Shown: positions 25,472 through 34,771, counted from the stretch's first letter. The stretch is 64,000 nucleotides of DNA from Acidobacteriota bacterium (GCA_030066195.1 JASJCB010000045.1:25642-89641); one strand, 5' to 3'. Numbers and translations: made by a program. Notes: generated by a model not told the origin, from the letters alone.

Positions 25472-27412
25472 TCAGGGTTCTTTCCGCCTGATTTCCGCGA
25501 CCGCTTGACGAGTTGCCCAGGATGCGATAGGTATGGCCTTGTCCGGCAGCTTGAAACCTCGTGTTGAATGACCCAGCAATACTTCCAGGGGATGAAGGTT
25601 GGGAGCCACACGCGACCCCAAACCGATCTTGATAGGTTTCTGTTCCAAACAGCTCATGTCAAGGGGTTCAAGCGCCGCGAAGATTTTGATAATGTTCTTT
25701 TCCTGTTCGATCCCATCTTCCAGGTAGGCTTCGAAGGTGACTGACCAGCTTTTCTCCGGGGCTAGAGGTTGTTGCCCCTCACCGGCAGGGTAAAGCTCGC
25801 TCACGCTACCGTCCGTGGAAAGAGCAAGGACAGCGATATATATCTCGAAATCGGACTTATTGATGACCTCAAATGTGACAAGGTCACCAGGATGGAATCG
25901 ACCCTGGCTTTTTCCTATCGGCTGGAAAGCCGATCTGGTGTTACCGCCGGCATCCTTGATAGAGAAAGCGATATCCAAGCTGTTGTCGGGGTTGTCGATT
26001 GAAAGTAGGTTGAACCATTTGGCCCAAGCCAGGACCGTGTTTACAATGGCCTTGCCGGCATTCGCTGCCCCATCAGGTAAAGATTTGCCCAGGGGCAGGT
26101 CATCCGCTCCCCTGACAGTTACCACGGACTTTGGTCGATCATGGTCCAAGAGCAAATGGTAGGACTCCCCCTCTGCCACGGGCAAAACCATGGCATACGC
26201 CTTCAACTTAGCCTTGACATCGCGCAGTAATTGGGAGCTCTCCAGATCACGGAAGAAAACACTCAGTTGCTTTTCTTCGAAGCGGTGTTCCCGTTCCACC
26301 GCACGGCCATTCACCGGTACATCGGTGCCCTTGATGAGTCGGCCAAGGGAAGAGAATGGCTCGATTGAAGTTAAGCTCAGCCGGGCCAGACCGGGTCCCT
26401 CGAATATTTTCGTACCCGGCGGATAGATTTCAAAAACCGAACCTGCAGTCAGGCCATGGACCAGGCCGGCGTTGAGTCGGATACGATCCCCCTCCTTACC
26501 AGTCACGAGAATATGGGAACCCGTTATCTGATCTAATTCCCCAAAGACAATCCGGTCCATTTGTCCTTGGAGTTGTGGCGTTTGCCAGGCATAGTGCTTT
26601 TGAACGGCGACCACGACCTTGTCCATGATATCGCGCCAGGTGGTCGCCTCACTTCGGCCGCGCAAAGTTTTTACCAAGGAAAAAGTCAAGGCTCCGTAGC
26701 TTTGATCACCTTTGCGAAGCTCGTTAGACAACTCCGTGGAACGACAGCCGGAAATCAGGGTGTAGTTGCTGTTTCCCTCTGAGAGCAGGCCGGCGGCTCC
26801 ATCCGAGCCCTGCCTCTGGGTGGGGATTCGCGGAACCGTTCTTCGATCAGGCTTGACCTTTCGCACATTGCCTGGTTTTTGACCTGCACCCGAATGACAA
26901 CTGTCGAAGATCAGGGTGATATTCTTGCATTTTTGGGAAAGTCGCGAGATCAGATCGTTGATTTCATCATCACTGATATCGAAGACCTTACCGGCCGGGT
27001 CTCGGCTGTCGTAGGGAACCAGGGTCTCATCCATATCATCGGGCTCGTCTCCTGATGTGTCCGGCATTTGCGAACCATGTCCTGAGAAATGAAAGACGAT
27101 GGTATCGCCTGGTTGCGCATTGTCGATGAGATGATGCTCGAATCGCTCGATAATGGCTTTGCGAGTTGCCTTCTCATCGAGAAGAACAATGATTTGACCC
27201 GGAGGAAACCCGAAATTTTTGACAAGCAGGTCCTTCATTAAGCCTACATCGTTGACGCACCCTTGCAAAGGCGGCAGGTTTTGATAGCGGTTGATCCCCA
27301 CCAAAAGCGCCCATTTCTTGCCGGGACGACGAGAAGAGTCCACAGGATCGGCACTGGATCGACTCGCCAACAGCGGAGAGACCAAAATGAACATGATCCA
27401 GAAAGCGCGCAT
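25472..27412 (-). CDS. Secreted caspase (C14) with DUF4384-like domain
   Basis: The 646-residue protein has a signal peptide (MRAFWIMFILVSPLLASRSS) and a caspase domain at about 30-290: WALLVGINRY, H112-G (FHFSGHGS) and C172 in IFDSCHSG, the standard His-Cys dyad of bacterial metacaspase-like enzymes. An acidic loop DEPDDMDETLVP precedes the substrate pocket, as in type I metacaspases cleaving after basic residues. The C-terminal third includes a DUF4384-like segment (GRFHPGDLVTFEVINKSDFEIYI). It lies between the WD40-caspase and the CHAT-TPR protein and has its own ECF motif. Location is expected to be periplasmic. Substrates are unknown. Confidence 0.9.
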   Translation of the reverse strand: MRAFWIMFILVSPLLASRSSADPVDSSRRPGKKWALLVGINRYQNLPPLQGCVNDVGLMKDLLVKNFGFPPGQIIVLLDEKATRKAIIERFEHHLIDNAQPGDTIVFHFSGHGSQMPDTSGDEPDDMDETLVPYDSRDPAGKVFDISDDEINDLISRLSQKCKNITLIFDSCHSGAGQKPGNVRKVKPDRRTVPRIPTQRQGSDGAAGLLSEGNSNYTLISGCRSTELSNELRKGDQSYGALTFSLVKTLRGRSEATTWRDIMDKVVVAVQKHYAWQTPQLQGQMDRIVFGELDQITGSHILVTGKEGDRIRLNAGLVHGLTAGSVFEIYPPGTKIFEGPGLARLSLTSIEPFSSLGRLIKGTDVPVNGRAVEREHRFEEKQLSVFFRDLESSQLLRDVKAKLKAYAMVLPVAEGESYHLLLDHDRPKSVVTVRGADDLPLGKSLPDGAANAGKAIVNTVLAWAKWFNLLSIDNPDNSLDIAFSIKDAGGNTRSAFQPIGKSQGRFHPGDLVTFEVINKSDFEIYIAVLALSTDGSVSELYPAGEGQQPLAPEKSWSVTFEAYLEDGIEQEKNIIKIFAALEPLDMSCLEQKPIKIGLGSRVAPNLHPLEVLLGHSTRGFKLPDKAIPIASWATRQAVAEIRRKEP

Positions 27413-27471
27413 ATCGATCTCCTAATTTTGAACCGGTACCAAAGCCCCGCATTTTGTTCACACTTAAGTAG

Positions 27472-27498
27472 GACACCAGGCTTCAGAAAATGTTAAAA
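27472..27498 (-). promoter_or_regulatory. Putative ECF promoter of the caspase-DUF4384 gene
   Basis: Minus strand: TTTTAAC, 15 bases, GTGTC then CTACTTAAG, 60 bases upstream of ATG 27412. The spacer starts ATTTT, as at the 31281 site. Confidence 0.5.
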
Positions 27499-27527
27499 CT
27501 TCGATCTTAATTCGTTGGTATTGAACA

Positions 27528-30500
27528 CTATCGAAATTCTAGTGCGGTCAACAGATTCTCCGCCTCGGCAATGGCTTCATCGATGAGAGCCACTGCCAAC
27601 AGGTTGCCCATCTGGAAATACAAGGCACGCGCTCTGGTTAGATGAAGCAGGGCCTGCTGATAGCGGGCTTCAACCAGATGGGCTCGACCCAGACCTTCTT
27701 CTGCTTTTGTCAGCATGCTTACATCGATTTTGCGTTCGAGCAGGTAAGTGAACCAGGGTATTGCGAAGTCAGTTAGACCCGCTTCGAGATAAGCCTGTCC
27801 AAGAGCCAGGGCATCGCCAAGCTCGGCTCGGACTGCGAACAAATCCAATCGAACCATAATCGCGGCACCCCGGTCATCAGCGCCGCGATAGGCGGCCGCT
27901 TTGAGTAACAGTTTGGAATCCGGCTCATCAGCCGGCGTATCGATTTTCTGTAACTGTTTTTGTAAGACATCCGGCGTATCAACCAGTTGCATGTCAGCGA
28001 TTATTCGGACCGGCCCCGACCCCAGTTTGTTGTTCAATATGGGCTCAATCGTGACCCGATACTTACTTCCAGGCCGAAGTGGCGGCCATTGCCGAGGCCA
28101 AGACATGCGACAGACAGAAATTGTACTACTGCCCTTGGGTATCGATTCACGGTTGGGGTCTTTGATCTTGAGCGGGTGTGGACGGCGCCGCCCCGGTTCT
28201 CGAAGGGTCAGGCGCCATTCAGCCATATCGGGAATATCGGTCCATACTAATTCGGGCCTGGGTGAGCTGGTGAACCCGATCGGAGCCAACATCACGTATT
28301 TTTCATCGCCACGAGAATAAAGCGACAAGGTGGGTCCCAGAGAGAGTTGTTCGCGGCTGAACTGATCGGAGAGTAAGGAGAAGAGGCCGGGTGCTCGCTT
28401 TTGGCCAATCGTACATAAAGCTTCATCGATCACCCAAGTTCCCGGCCCTTCCAGGCTTATCAGGTTACCCGAGGCGCAAAGTAGTGTGGCAACGACTTTC
28501 TTGGACGTTGTTAATGTCCAACCCTGGCTTAAAGCACCCCGAAAAGAGGCCGGCCATAGTCGACCGGCCGCGCTGACAGTGAAGGGACCTTCGAGATCGG
28601 TGATCAGGGCGAAGGGTCCGTTTCTTACGGTTACTTCTCGCTGAGTTTGGTTTAGCATTACCGTTTGTTCACACTTCAATTGGTCAAGCTCTTTACGCCA
28701 GCTCAGGTGCTCGGCATGAGGAATGGCAAAGTAAGCAGCCACCCGTGTGCAGGCCAGGTCCAACTGATTCATATCGCGATAACAAAGCGCCAGCAGGTAA
28801 AGGATCTCGGCTGTTTGCAGAGAATCGTCTTGGGGCAGGGTCAAGGCTTGTTCAAGATAGACAATCGCCTCCTCAGCGGCACCCAATGCTCTACTCAGGC
28901 GCCCTAGATTCTTGAGAGCCGGCACGAAATCACCACATTGCTCGAAGGCGGCTCGGGCCGGCTGCCAGTTCTTCTCTGCCAGATGGATTTTGCCCAACTC
29001 GTGACGGGCTGCCACGTAACCGGGATCCAAGTCGATCGCGCGAGCCAGGCTCACCGTGGCGGCCTCGGTTTCCTTCAAGGCCAGTTGGATGCAGGCCAGG
29101 TTGTAGTGGAAAACCTGGAACACATCAACCTGGTTCACCGCCTTTTGTGCATGGGGCAAGGCTTCTTCATAGCGGGCCTGCCTGAACAACAGCATCGCCA
29201 GATTCGAATGGGCAACAGCGTAGTTTTCATCCATATCGACGGCATTGGCAAAGGCTTGTTCGGCCGCGAGCAGGTCGCCGGCCTCCATGGCCTCAACACC
29301 CTTGCTATTGGTGCGTCGCACCTGCGCTGTCACCGGTCTCAAGCGCTTGATTTCCCCCCGCGCCTGTTCATCGAGCAGGTTGAGACGGTCCAACAACTGG
29401 TAGAGCAACTCCTCCTTCAGGTCCGCGATTGCCTCAGGTGTACCGGCGGAATCCGCCTGTAGTATTACTTCAGGAAGAGGCCTGCCGCCGCGATCCATAA
29501 TCGTGGCGACAAGTCGTCTTGTCTTGCCGTTCTCAAGCCGAACAGCTACCTGGTAATCAGCCTGATCCCGGACTGGTGTGACGCCTTTGACGACCGCCAG
29601 GCCCATCTTCAGGGGCGTGGTATCCTTCCAAAGCGCCGATTCGGTTCCCCGCACCTCATCGAAAGCGATGCGAATATCGGCCATGGCCTTGTTGATCAGA
29701 AAGGCGGCCACAAAAAGCGTCAGTACCGACAAGGCCGCAATAAGAGGTTTCCAGGGGAACGGATTGCGAAAGAGCCGACCATTGGGCAATTTCGAGAACA
29801 GCACGGGAACGGACCAACTACTGCCGCCTTCCGACTCGGGCAGTTGGGAGATGGCGCTGCGACCGAGAACAACCGCTTCATCGACAGTTTTGTCTTGGGC
29901 CAGTTGCCGGTAAAGCGCAAGGCTGAATTGGATTGCGGCCGGATCGGGAATTTCGCGTCGCATGGCCACCACGGCGGGAACCCCGGCCTTGAAAAGCTCC
30001 AGGGCTACGCCTCTGAGATCGTCCTCGTGTCCGACAACCGCTGAACCATGGCAGGAATTGAGTACGACCAGATTCGGCCGAAGCTTGTGGCCAATACAAC
30101 GCAGGTCATTGGCCAGATCCGTGCCGCTGACGGTGCGAAAACCATTCTCGGCATCCTTGAAATAGAGAACGGGGGTATCATCCACGATGCCGCCGTGCCC
30201 CATAAAATGCAGGATATGGAAGCCTTCTTGCAATCGGGCCTGCAAGCCCCGGCGACTGACATCATCGAGGTGCCGAACCTGAAGTTTCTCCTCGGTAAGG
30301 TTAACCTTTTCCACTTCCAAATCGAGGGTTTCCAGGTTCTCGGGATCGGAGGCAACTGCCAACACCCTGAGTCGCCGGGCATAGGTCGATGTCGACCAGG
30401 CTCCAAAGGTCTCCCCGGTTTGCGCGGTATCGGTCACCGAGCGTACAATCGAATAATGGCTGTCCAGTCCAAGATGATGATCGTCAAAGAGCATCTCCCA

Positions 30501-30854
30501 GGGTAACGCGTGCAGCCGCGCTGACGCGTCCCGGCCCCCTTCCAGCACCAACTCCAGCCGTAGGGGCTGTCGGCGAAACTGTTGGAAGCGCTCGCCGAGT
30601 TTGCCTTGAAACAAGGCATCATACAGGCGTTTGCCCACCGCTTCAGCATCGAGTCCCGGCTTTCGGCGCTTGACATGAACGCAGCGGTCGGAACGGGAAA
30701 TCCCCCCTGCTTTGAAGCTATTGAAACCTTCAGGCAAGCGAAATTCTACCTTGGAGGTACGGCCTTTGTCCGGGTCTGTTGCCCACGCGGTATACAAACC
30801 ATCTGTCGATGCTGTTATTTGAATCACAAAGTCTCGATAGACATTAACCGGCAT
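27528..30854 (-). CDS. CHAT protease with one membrane helix and TPR region
   Basis: The 1108-residue protein starts at ATG 30854 behind GAGGTG (the frame is open upstream to 30995). A beta-rich N-terminal domain leads into a CHAT domain with both catalytic residues: H220-G (ILHFMGHGG) and C268 (VVLNSCHGS). A membrane helix lies near 370-389 (LIAALSVLTLFVAAFLI), then TPR repeats (about 515-735) and a C-terminal part with a further helical repeat region. With no signal peptide, the CHAT domain is predicted cytoplasmic and the TPR part periplasmic. It therefore could relay an outside signal to an inside protease. It is the first large gene of the unit starting at the 31281 motif, after a 64-codon ORF. 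Confidence 0.88.
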   Translation of the reverse strand: MPVNVYRDFVIQITASTDGLYTAWATDPDKGRTSKVEFRLPEGFNSFKAGGISRSDRCVHVKRRKPGLDAEAVGKRLYDALFQGKLGERFQQFRRQPLRLELVLEGGRDASARLHALPWEMLFDDHHLGLDSHYSIVRSVTDTAQTGETFGAWSTSTYARRLRVLAVASDPENLETLDLEVEKVNLTEEKLQVRHLDDVSRRGLQARLQEGFHILHFMGHGGIVDDTPVLYFKDAENGFRTVSGTDLANDLRCIGHKLRPNLVVLNSCHGSAVVGHEDDLRGVALELFKAGVPAVVAMRREIPDPAAIQFSLALYRQLAQDKTVDEAVVLGRSAISQLPESEGGSSWSVPVLFSKLPNGRLFRNPFPWKPLIAALSVLTLFVAAFLINKAMADIRIAFDEVRGTESALWKDTTPLKMGLAVVKGVTPVRDQADYQVAVRLENGKTRRLVATIMDRGGRPLPEVILQADSAGTPEAIADLKEELLYQLLDRLNLLDEQARGEIKRLRPVTAQVRRTNSKGVEAMEAGDLLAAEQAFANAVDMDENYAVAHSNLAMLLFRQARYEEALPHAQKAVNQVDVFQVFHYNLACIQLALKETEAATVSLARAIDLDPGYVAARHELGKIHLAEKNWQPARAAFEQCGDFVPALKNLGRLSRALGAAEEAIVYLEQALTLPQDDSLQTAEILYLLALCYRDMNQLDLACTRVAAYFAIPHAEHLSWRKELDQLKCEQTVMLNQTQREVTVRNGPFALITDLEGPFTVSAAGRLWPASFRGALSQGWTLTTSKKVVATLLCASGNLISLEGPGTWVIDEALCTIGQKRAPGLFSLLSDQFSREQLSLGPTLSLYSRGDEKYVMLAPIGFTSSPRPELVWTDIPDMAEWRLTLREPGRRRPHPLKIKDPNRESIPKGSSTISVCRMSWPRQWPPLRPGSKYRVTIEPILNNKLGSGPVRIIADMQLVDTPDVLQKQLQKIDTPADEPDSKLLLKAAAYRGADDRGAAIMVRLDLFAVRAELGDALALGQAYLEAGLTDFAIPWFTYLLERKIDVSMLTKAEEGLGRAHLVEARYQQALLHLTRARALYFQMGNLLAVALIDEAIAEAENLLTALEFR

Positions 30855-31046
30855 GGTAACACCTCGTATCATTTTCAGGCCAGGATTCAGTGATCTTATG
30901 GATTTTGCCGGTGAGTCAGGCCGGCGGCTTTGTGACCAGATTGTGACGGCTATCCTTAGTCGATCGGTTAGATGGTCTAAATGAGCGGTTGGCACACGAG
31001 ACCCGGCAAGGTGAAATCATCGTGTCACCATTGACCGGTAGCGGGG

Positions 31047-31241
31047 CTAAACGGGTTCCTTCCCGGACCCGACAATTGCTGAATTCAAGGGTTCCAACGT
31101 TGAAACAGAGGAAGAGTTCGTTTTGCAATCATCTGGACCACCGGGCTGTTGCCGGCATAGAAACTGCTCAAGCAGTAGGGGCTCGTTAGGAAGCCTCGCT
31201 CTTGCCAACTCGACCCCATTGAACACAACTTCTTGTTCCAA
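31047..31241 (-). CDS. 64-aa protein or decayed 5' end of a CHAT-family paralogue
   Basis: The frame starts at TTG 31241, nine bases after GGAGG. Its N-terminus, MEQEVVFNGVEL, matches the start of the 1300-aa double-protease protein, MSQHIYFNGVDL, at seven of twelve positions including FNGV. It sits between the 31281 promoter motif and the CHAT-TPR gene. An ATG in another frame has better spacing but opens only 19 codons. It may be a small partner sharing a docking motif, or the remnant of a lost paralogue. The remaining 50 residues show no domain. Confidence 0.4.
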   Translation of the reverse strand: MEQEVVFNGVELARARLPNEPLLLEQFLCRQQPGGPDDCKTNSSSVSTLEPLNSAIVGSGKEPV

Positions 31242-31280
31242 ACATCTGCACCTCCGTTTGGCAAATCACTTCTTTTACAA

Positions 31281-31307
31281 GACACCTGTTATAAAAAAAT
31301 GTTGAAA
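31281..31307 (-). promoter_or_regulatory. Putative ECF promoter upstream of 64-aa ORF and CHAT-TPR gene
   Basis: Minus strand: TTTCAAC, 15 bases, GTGTC then TTGTAAAAG, 39 bases before the TTG start. It is the fifth copy of the island motif. Confidence 0.5.
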
Positions 31308-31882
31308 TTAATTTTGGGCCCTCTCATCCCTGACGGTGTATCTTTCTTATTTTTCAAAGAAATTGGGACAGACTGGGAGACTGGAAAACGCCTGAAACCC
31401 TCCGATGAATGAGGGTCACCGCCGCAAGGGGCATGGCCGGGATCCTTCAGGACAAACTTGTAGTTTGTGCCTTGGCCGACAGAAACGGGGACGCCCAGGC
31501 TGTTGTCGGCCCTACCTGGGCACCTGGCCGGCCCATGAAGCCAAAAGCTGGTTCCGATTCGTTCTGGAATGAGAACCGGGACTTGCCTTACGCGCCACCG
31601 CATAAGTCAGATTTGGTCGCGCGCTTTGGCCAAAGAAAACGAAACTTGATTTCAATCACCAATCACCTGTACTGCTAGTGTCAAGAGTTCATACCTTCAA
31701 TACTGGAGGTCCCCAAAAAAGGGTCCTGTTGTTGACACTCGATCGAGGAGTCGGCTCTTGCCGGTTTGGCCGGAATCCAAGGGCCCGGATGTATGATGGT
31801 TGAAGAAGGGTGATGGCCGTCGGTGCTCCGTGGGGTCTTGAAGAGGTTGCTCTCCACCGGGGTTTCCGGCTAGAGTAACAGT
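31308..31882. other. Intergenic region between protease island and symporter
   Basis: Both strands carry frames of about 90-105 codons (31289-31603 minus, 31409-31678 plus), but without ribosome sites or recognisable domains. I see no RNA gene or strong terminator. This marks the left border of a region of different composition. Confidence 0.4.
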
Positions 31883-31909
31883 TTGACAAGGACGACGAGG
31901 AGCAATGAG

Positions 31910-33364
31910 ATGATCTACGTGGTGGCAATCGCAGCATACCTGTTGGTGCTGGTGGCGATCAGCATCTACAAGAGCCGCTCGGTCAAGACCCAGGAAGACT
32001 TCATGGTCGCGGGTCGCGCCGTGCCCTGGTACTTCCTGGTAGGGACGCTGGTCTGTACCTGGATCGGCTCGGGGAGCCTGTTCGGCGGCGCGGGTCGCGG
32101 CTTTCGCGAGGGCTTTTCGGCGCTGTGGATGAGCGCCGGTGCCTGGGTGGGGATCGCGATCGTCTACTTCCTGGCCGGTAAGGTGCGCAAGATCGCTCAG
32201 TACACGGTCCCCGACATCCTCGAGACCCGCTACCATCCGGCGGCGCGCATCCTGGGCACGGTCGCCATCATCATCGCTTATCTGACCATTGCGAGCTACC
32301 AGTTCATCGGCGGTGGACGCCTGTTGAATCTGCTCTTCCCCGAGGTCGACCCGGCCACCGGGCAGGCGATCGTCTGCGGTCTGGTGGTGGTATTCACGAT
32401 CCTCGCCGGCATGATGTCGATCGTCACCATCGACATCCTCAACGGCCTGGTCATTCTGGTCAGCATCATCGTCGCCGTACCGCTGGTGCTGTCGCAGGCG
32501 GGCGGTTGGGAGCAGATCCAGGTCACCCTGCCCGACACCCACTTCACAACGCTGGGCCGCTTGGGGATCCTGCCCGCGATCGGTCTGTTCCTGCCGACCT
32601 TCTTCCTGTTACTGGGCGAGAGCAGCATGTACCAGAAGTTCTTCTCGGCCAAGAATTCGGCCGACGCGCGCAAGGCCGTGATCGGCATGATCCTGGGCGT
32701 GATCGTGATCGAGACGGTCCTGATCGCCGTCGCGGTCTTCGGGGCCGGGCTCTACTGGGACAACCCCGATTTCGTCGGCACCGCCGCCGGCTTCAGCGCC
32801 GAGCAGCAGCGCAACACCGAGACCATCCTGCTCCAACTGGGTCGGCACAACCTGCCCGTGGTTGCCGGCTGCCTGTTGCTGGCGGGCTGCGTGGCGATTA
32901 TCTTCTCGACTGCCAACACCTTCCTGATGGTGCCCTCCACCAATCTCGCGCGCGACATCTACCAGCGCTTTATCAACCCCGATGTCAGCGAACGCGGCAT
33001 CATCCGCTTCCAGCGGGTCACGATCCTGATCCTGGCCGTGCTCGCCTACGTGGTCTCCTCGTTCTTCGTCAGCATTCTCGACATGGCGCTGTATGCCTAT
33101 ACCATGGTCGGCGCCGCGGTCACGCCGGCCCTGTTGGCGGCCTTTCTGTGGAAACGGGTCACCCCGGCGGGCGGGGTCAGCTCGATTGCCTCGGGTATCG
33201 GCGTCACCATTGTTTTCGGCCTGCTCAACACGCTGGGGGTCACCGACATCGCCTATGACTACATCATCTACCCCGCGGCCGGTGTCTCGATCCTGTGTCT
33301 GATCGTGGTCAGCCTGCTCACCGAGCCCTCGCCGGAGGAACGCTGGAAACCGTTCATGAGCTGA
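31910..33364 (+). CDS. Sodium:solute symporter (SSS family)
   Basis: The 484-residue protein starts at ATG 31910 (AGGAGC upstream) and has about 13 hydrophobic helices. Family hallmarks include the N-terminal YLLVLVAISIYKSR, the GGR-like loop MVAGRAVPWYFLVGTLVCTW and the helix TLVCTWIGSGSLFGGAG, where sodium-site residues lie. It imports an organic solute (amino acid, sugar acid or similar) with Na+ across the inner membrane; substrate cannot be told. The gene is monocistronic. Its codon usage is strikingly richer in G and C at third positions (CTG, ATC, GTC, GCC) than neighbours, which suggests acquisition by transfer or a different expression class. Confidence 0.88.
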   Translation: MIYVVAIAAYLLVLVAISIYKSRSVKTQEDFMVAGRAVPWYFLVGTLVCTWIGSGSLFGGAGRGFREGFSALWMSAGAWVGIAIVYFLAGKVRKIAQYTVPDILETRYHPAARILGTVAIIIAYLTIASYQFIGGGRLLNLLFPEVDPATGQAIVCGLVVVFTILAGMMSIVTIDILNGLVILVSIIVAVPLVLSQAGGWEQIQVTLPDTHFTTLGRLGILPAIGLFLPTFFLLLGESSMYQKFFSAKNSADARKAVIGMILGVIVIETVLIAVAVFGAGLYWDNPDFVGTAAGFSAEQQRNTETILLQLGRHNLPVVAGCLLLAGCVAIIFSTANTFLMVPSTNLARDIYQRFINPDVSERGIIRFQRVTILILAVLAYVVSSFFVSILDMALYAYTMVGAAVTPALLAAFLWKRVTPAGGVSSIASGIGVTIVFGLLNTLGVTDIAYDYIIYPAAGVSILCLIVVSLLTEPSPEERWKPFMS

Positions 33365-33715
33365 ATCCTCTTCGCGATCGGAGGATCCAGGACGAAAAGT
33401 GATTGTAAGACGAGAACATTCACGTCATTGGTTTGCGGGAGCTGGTCGAAGAGCTATAGGCACTTGGGTAACCGGCCCAGGCCAACATTCTGTCAGAATT
33501 GATTTCAGACCTGCTGATTTTGTGATTTAACCCATGCTCAAAGGTTCAAGATGGACACATCAAACTATAGCTTCAACCAATTTTGACCAAAACCGGCTCT
33601 AAACCAGAAGCTTGTGTTATAATCGACTGGTACATCTTAACAAGTTGCGGCTGTTATGCTGCAACACAGTGTAAACTTATTGCCTCCATTTCTACTAAAT
33701 TCAAGGAGAAATTGT
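33365..33715. other. Intergenic region, no intact gene
   Basis: Around 33430-33530 the plus strand reads short helical peptide fragments broken by stops (LRELVEEL, ANILSELISDLLIL), suggesting a decayed gene I cannot name. The last 30 bases form the leader of the Cys-rich peptide gene. Confidence 0.3.
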
Positions 33716-33901
33716 ATGAAAAAGCTGATCCTTTTGCTAGGTATGACTGCCGTCCTGGCCTTGGGCGCCTTTGCCTTGGAACTCCCGGACCCGTCGGCAT
33801 TGTGCAGAGATTTGTGTGAGCAACAGTATTATTATTGCGACATTTTTGCCAATCCTGACTGCGACTGGCAGTATAGAGGATGTTTACTTGCTTGCCTCTG
33901 A
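33716..33901 (+). CDS. 61-aa secreted Cys-rich peptide
   Basis: ATG 33716 lies behind AAGGAG. A classic Sec signal peptide (MKKLILLLGMTAVLALGAFA) is followed by about 40 residues with six Cys (ALCRDLC, YYYC, PDC, RGC, LAC), enough for three disulfide bonds. No family is recognised. Mature size and Cys density suggest a periplasmic or exported peptide, such as a toxin-like, signalling or structural miniprotein. A GC-rich hairpin (33925-33951) follows. It stands between a symporter gene and a transposase remnant. Confidence 0.7.
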   Translation: MKKLILLLGMTAVLALGAFALELPDPSALCRDLCEQQYYYCDIFANPDCDWQYRGCLLACL

Positions 33902-34201
33902 GCCGCTGGTCATTCCAATCGAGTGGGAGTCGGGGCCGCCCCCGCTCCCCGCGTCATGATGTGGTAAAGAGTGACCCTCCCGGGCTTCGATTTGAGATGT
34001 AAGACCAGAAGCGATTAAGGCGCACCTTCCCATTTATCCATGCTTTCCGATCCTTCCTATCAATCGCTCCTGTTTTTGGCTCGATCGGGAATTTGCCTCT
34101 TGCCGGCCACGGTCCATGGAGCGCATCCATCTGTAACCGAACAGGCTGCCGGCCGTCATCGAAGAATCAGACCTGCCGGCCTGATGAATAAGGAGTTAAC
34201 C

Positions 34202-34438
34202 GGAGAAAGACATGGCCAAATCCGGCGTGACGCCGACCGATTCCTTGGCGGTGGCGATGACACCACGCTTATTATCGATCCCGGCGGCTTTCCCAAGCGA
34301 GAGAGTCATGCCGTCGGCGTTGATCGTCAGTGGTGCGGCCGATTGAGCAAAGTGGACAATTTTCAGGTGGCTGTGTTCGCCGCGCTTGTCAACAGCCGGG
34401 ATGCGGCCTTAACGGACCGTAGCGTGCTGATCTTATGA
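34202..34438 (+). pseudogene. IS701-type DDE transposase remnant
   Basis: The frame encodes LIIDPGGFPKRESHAVGVDRQWCGRL followed by DNFQVAVFAALVNSRDAAL, which corresponds to the conserved first catalytic-Asp block of IS701-family transposases (IDxxGFPKxGxxSVGVxRQYCG). Only about 80 codons survive; neither the N-terminus nor the later catalytic Asp/Glu blocks are present nearby, and no inverted repeats were seen. It is a relic of an insertion sequence. My match is from memory of the family signature. Confidence 0.65.
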
Positions 34439-34564
34439 ACCTGGTGTCCTAAAAAAATAAAATTGATTGATAGGATTATTTCTTCGTGATAGAATTTGAA
34501 AACATAGGTAAGTGCGTTCAAGCGAGCCTTCCTATAAATCAAAAATTCAAAAATGGAGATTTCA

Positions 34565-34771
34565 ATGAAGAAATTCATGTCGGTATTTCTTTGTCTGTTC
34601 CTCTCGATTGGTTTTGTTGCGATTGCTGCTGATGAGGTTTTCCCCGATGACACTAGTGACGAAGCTGTATGGGAGCAGTGCAATTGGGAAGCTTACAACG
34701 ATCTTGCAGAGGGCGTGGACTACGAACAGGCGCAACAACTCTTTGACGAGTGCATGGAAACTGCCGGATAA
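34565..34771 (+). CDS. 68-aa secreted acidic peptide
   Basis: ATG 34565 starts a Sec signal peptide (MKKFMSVFLCLFLSIGFVAIAA). The mature part of about 45 residues is strongly acidic with two Cys (EQCNWEAYNDL, LFDECMETAG). No family is recognised. It sits 120 bases upstream of a beta-propeller gene on the same strand, as does another secreted peptide at 58.8 kb, so a functional pairing is suspected. A weak GTGTC at 34444 lacks a matching upstream half, so I do not call an ECF promoter. Confidence 0.65.
   Translation: MKKFMSVFLCLFLSIGFVAIAADEVFPDDTSDEAVWEQCNWEAYNDLAEGVDYEQAQQLFDECMETAG

Noticed and set aside
31289..31678. Small ORFs on both strands
   Set aside because: No ribosome site, no family, overlap with a promoter motif.
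34444..34448. Sixth ECF promoter at GTGTC before the 68-aa peptide
   Set aside because: No TTTAAC-like box 15-16 bases upstream; the five-base match alone is expected by chance.
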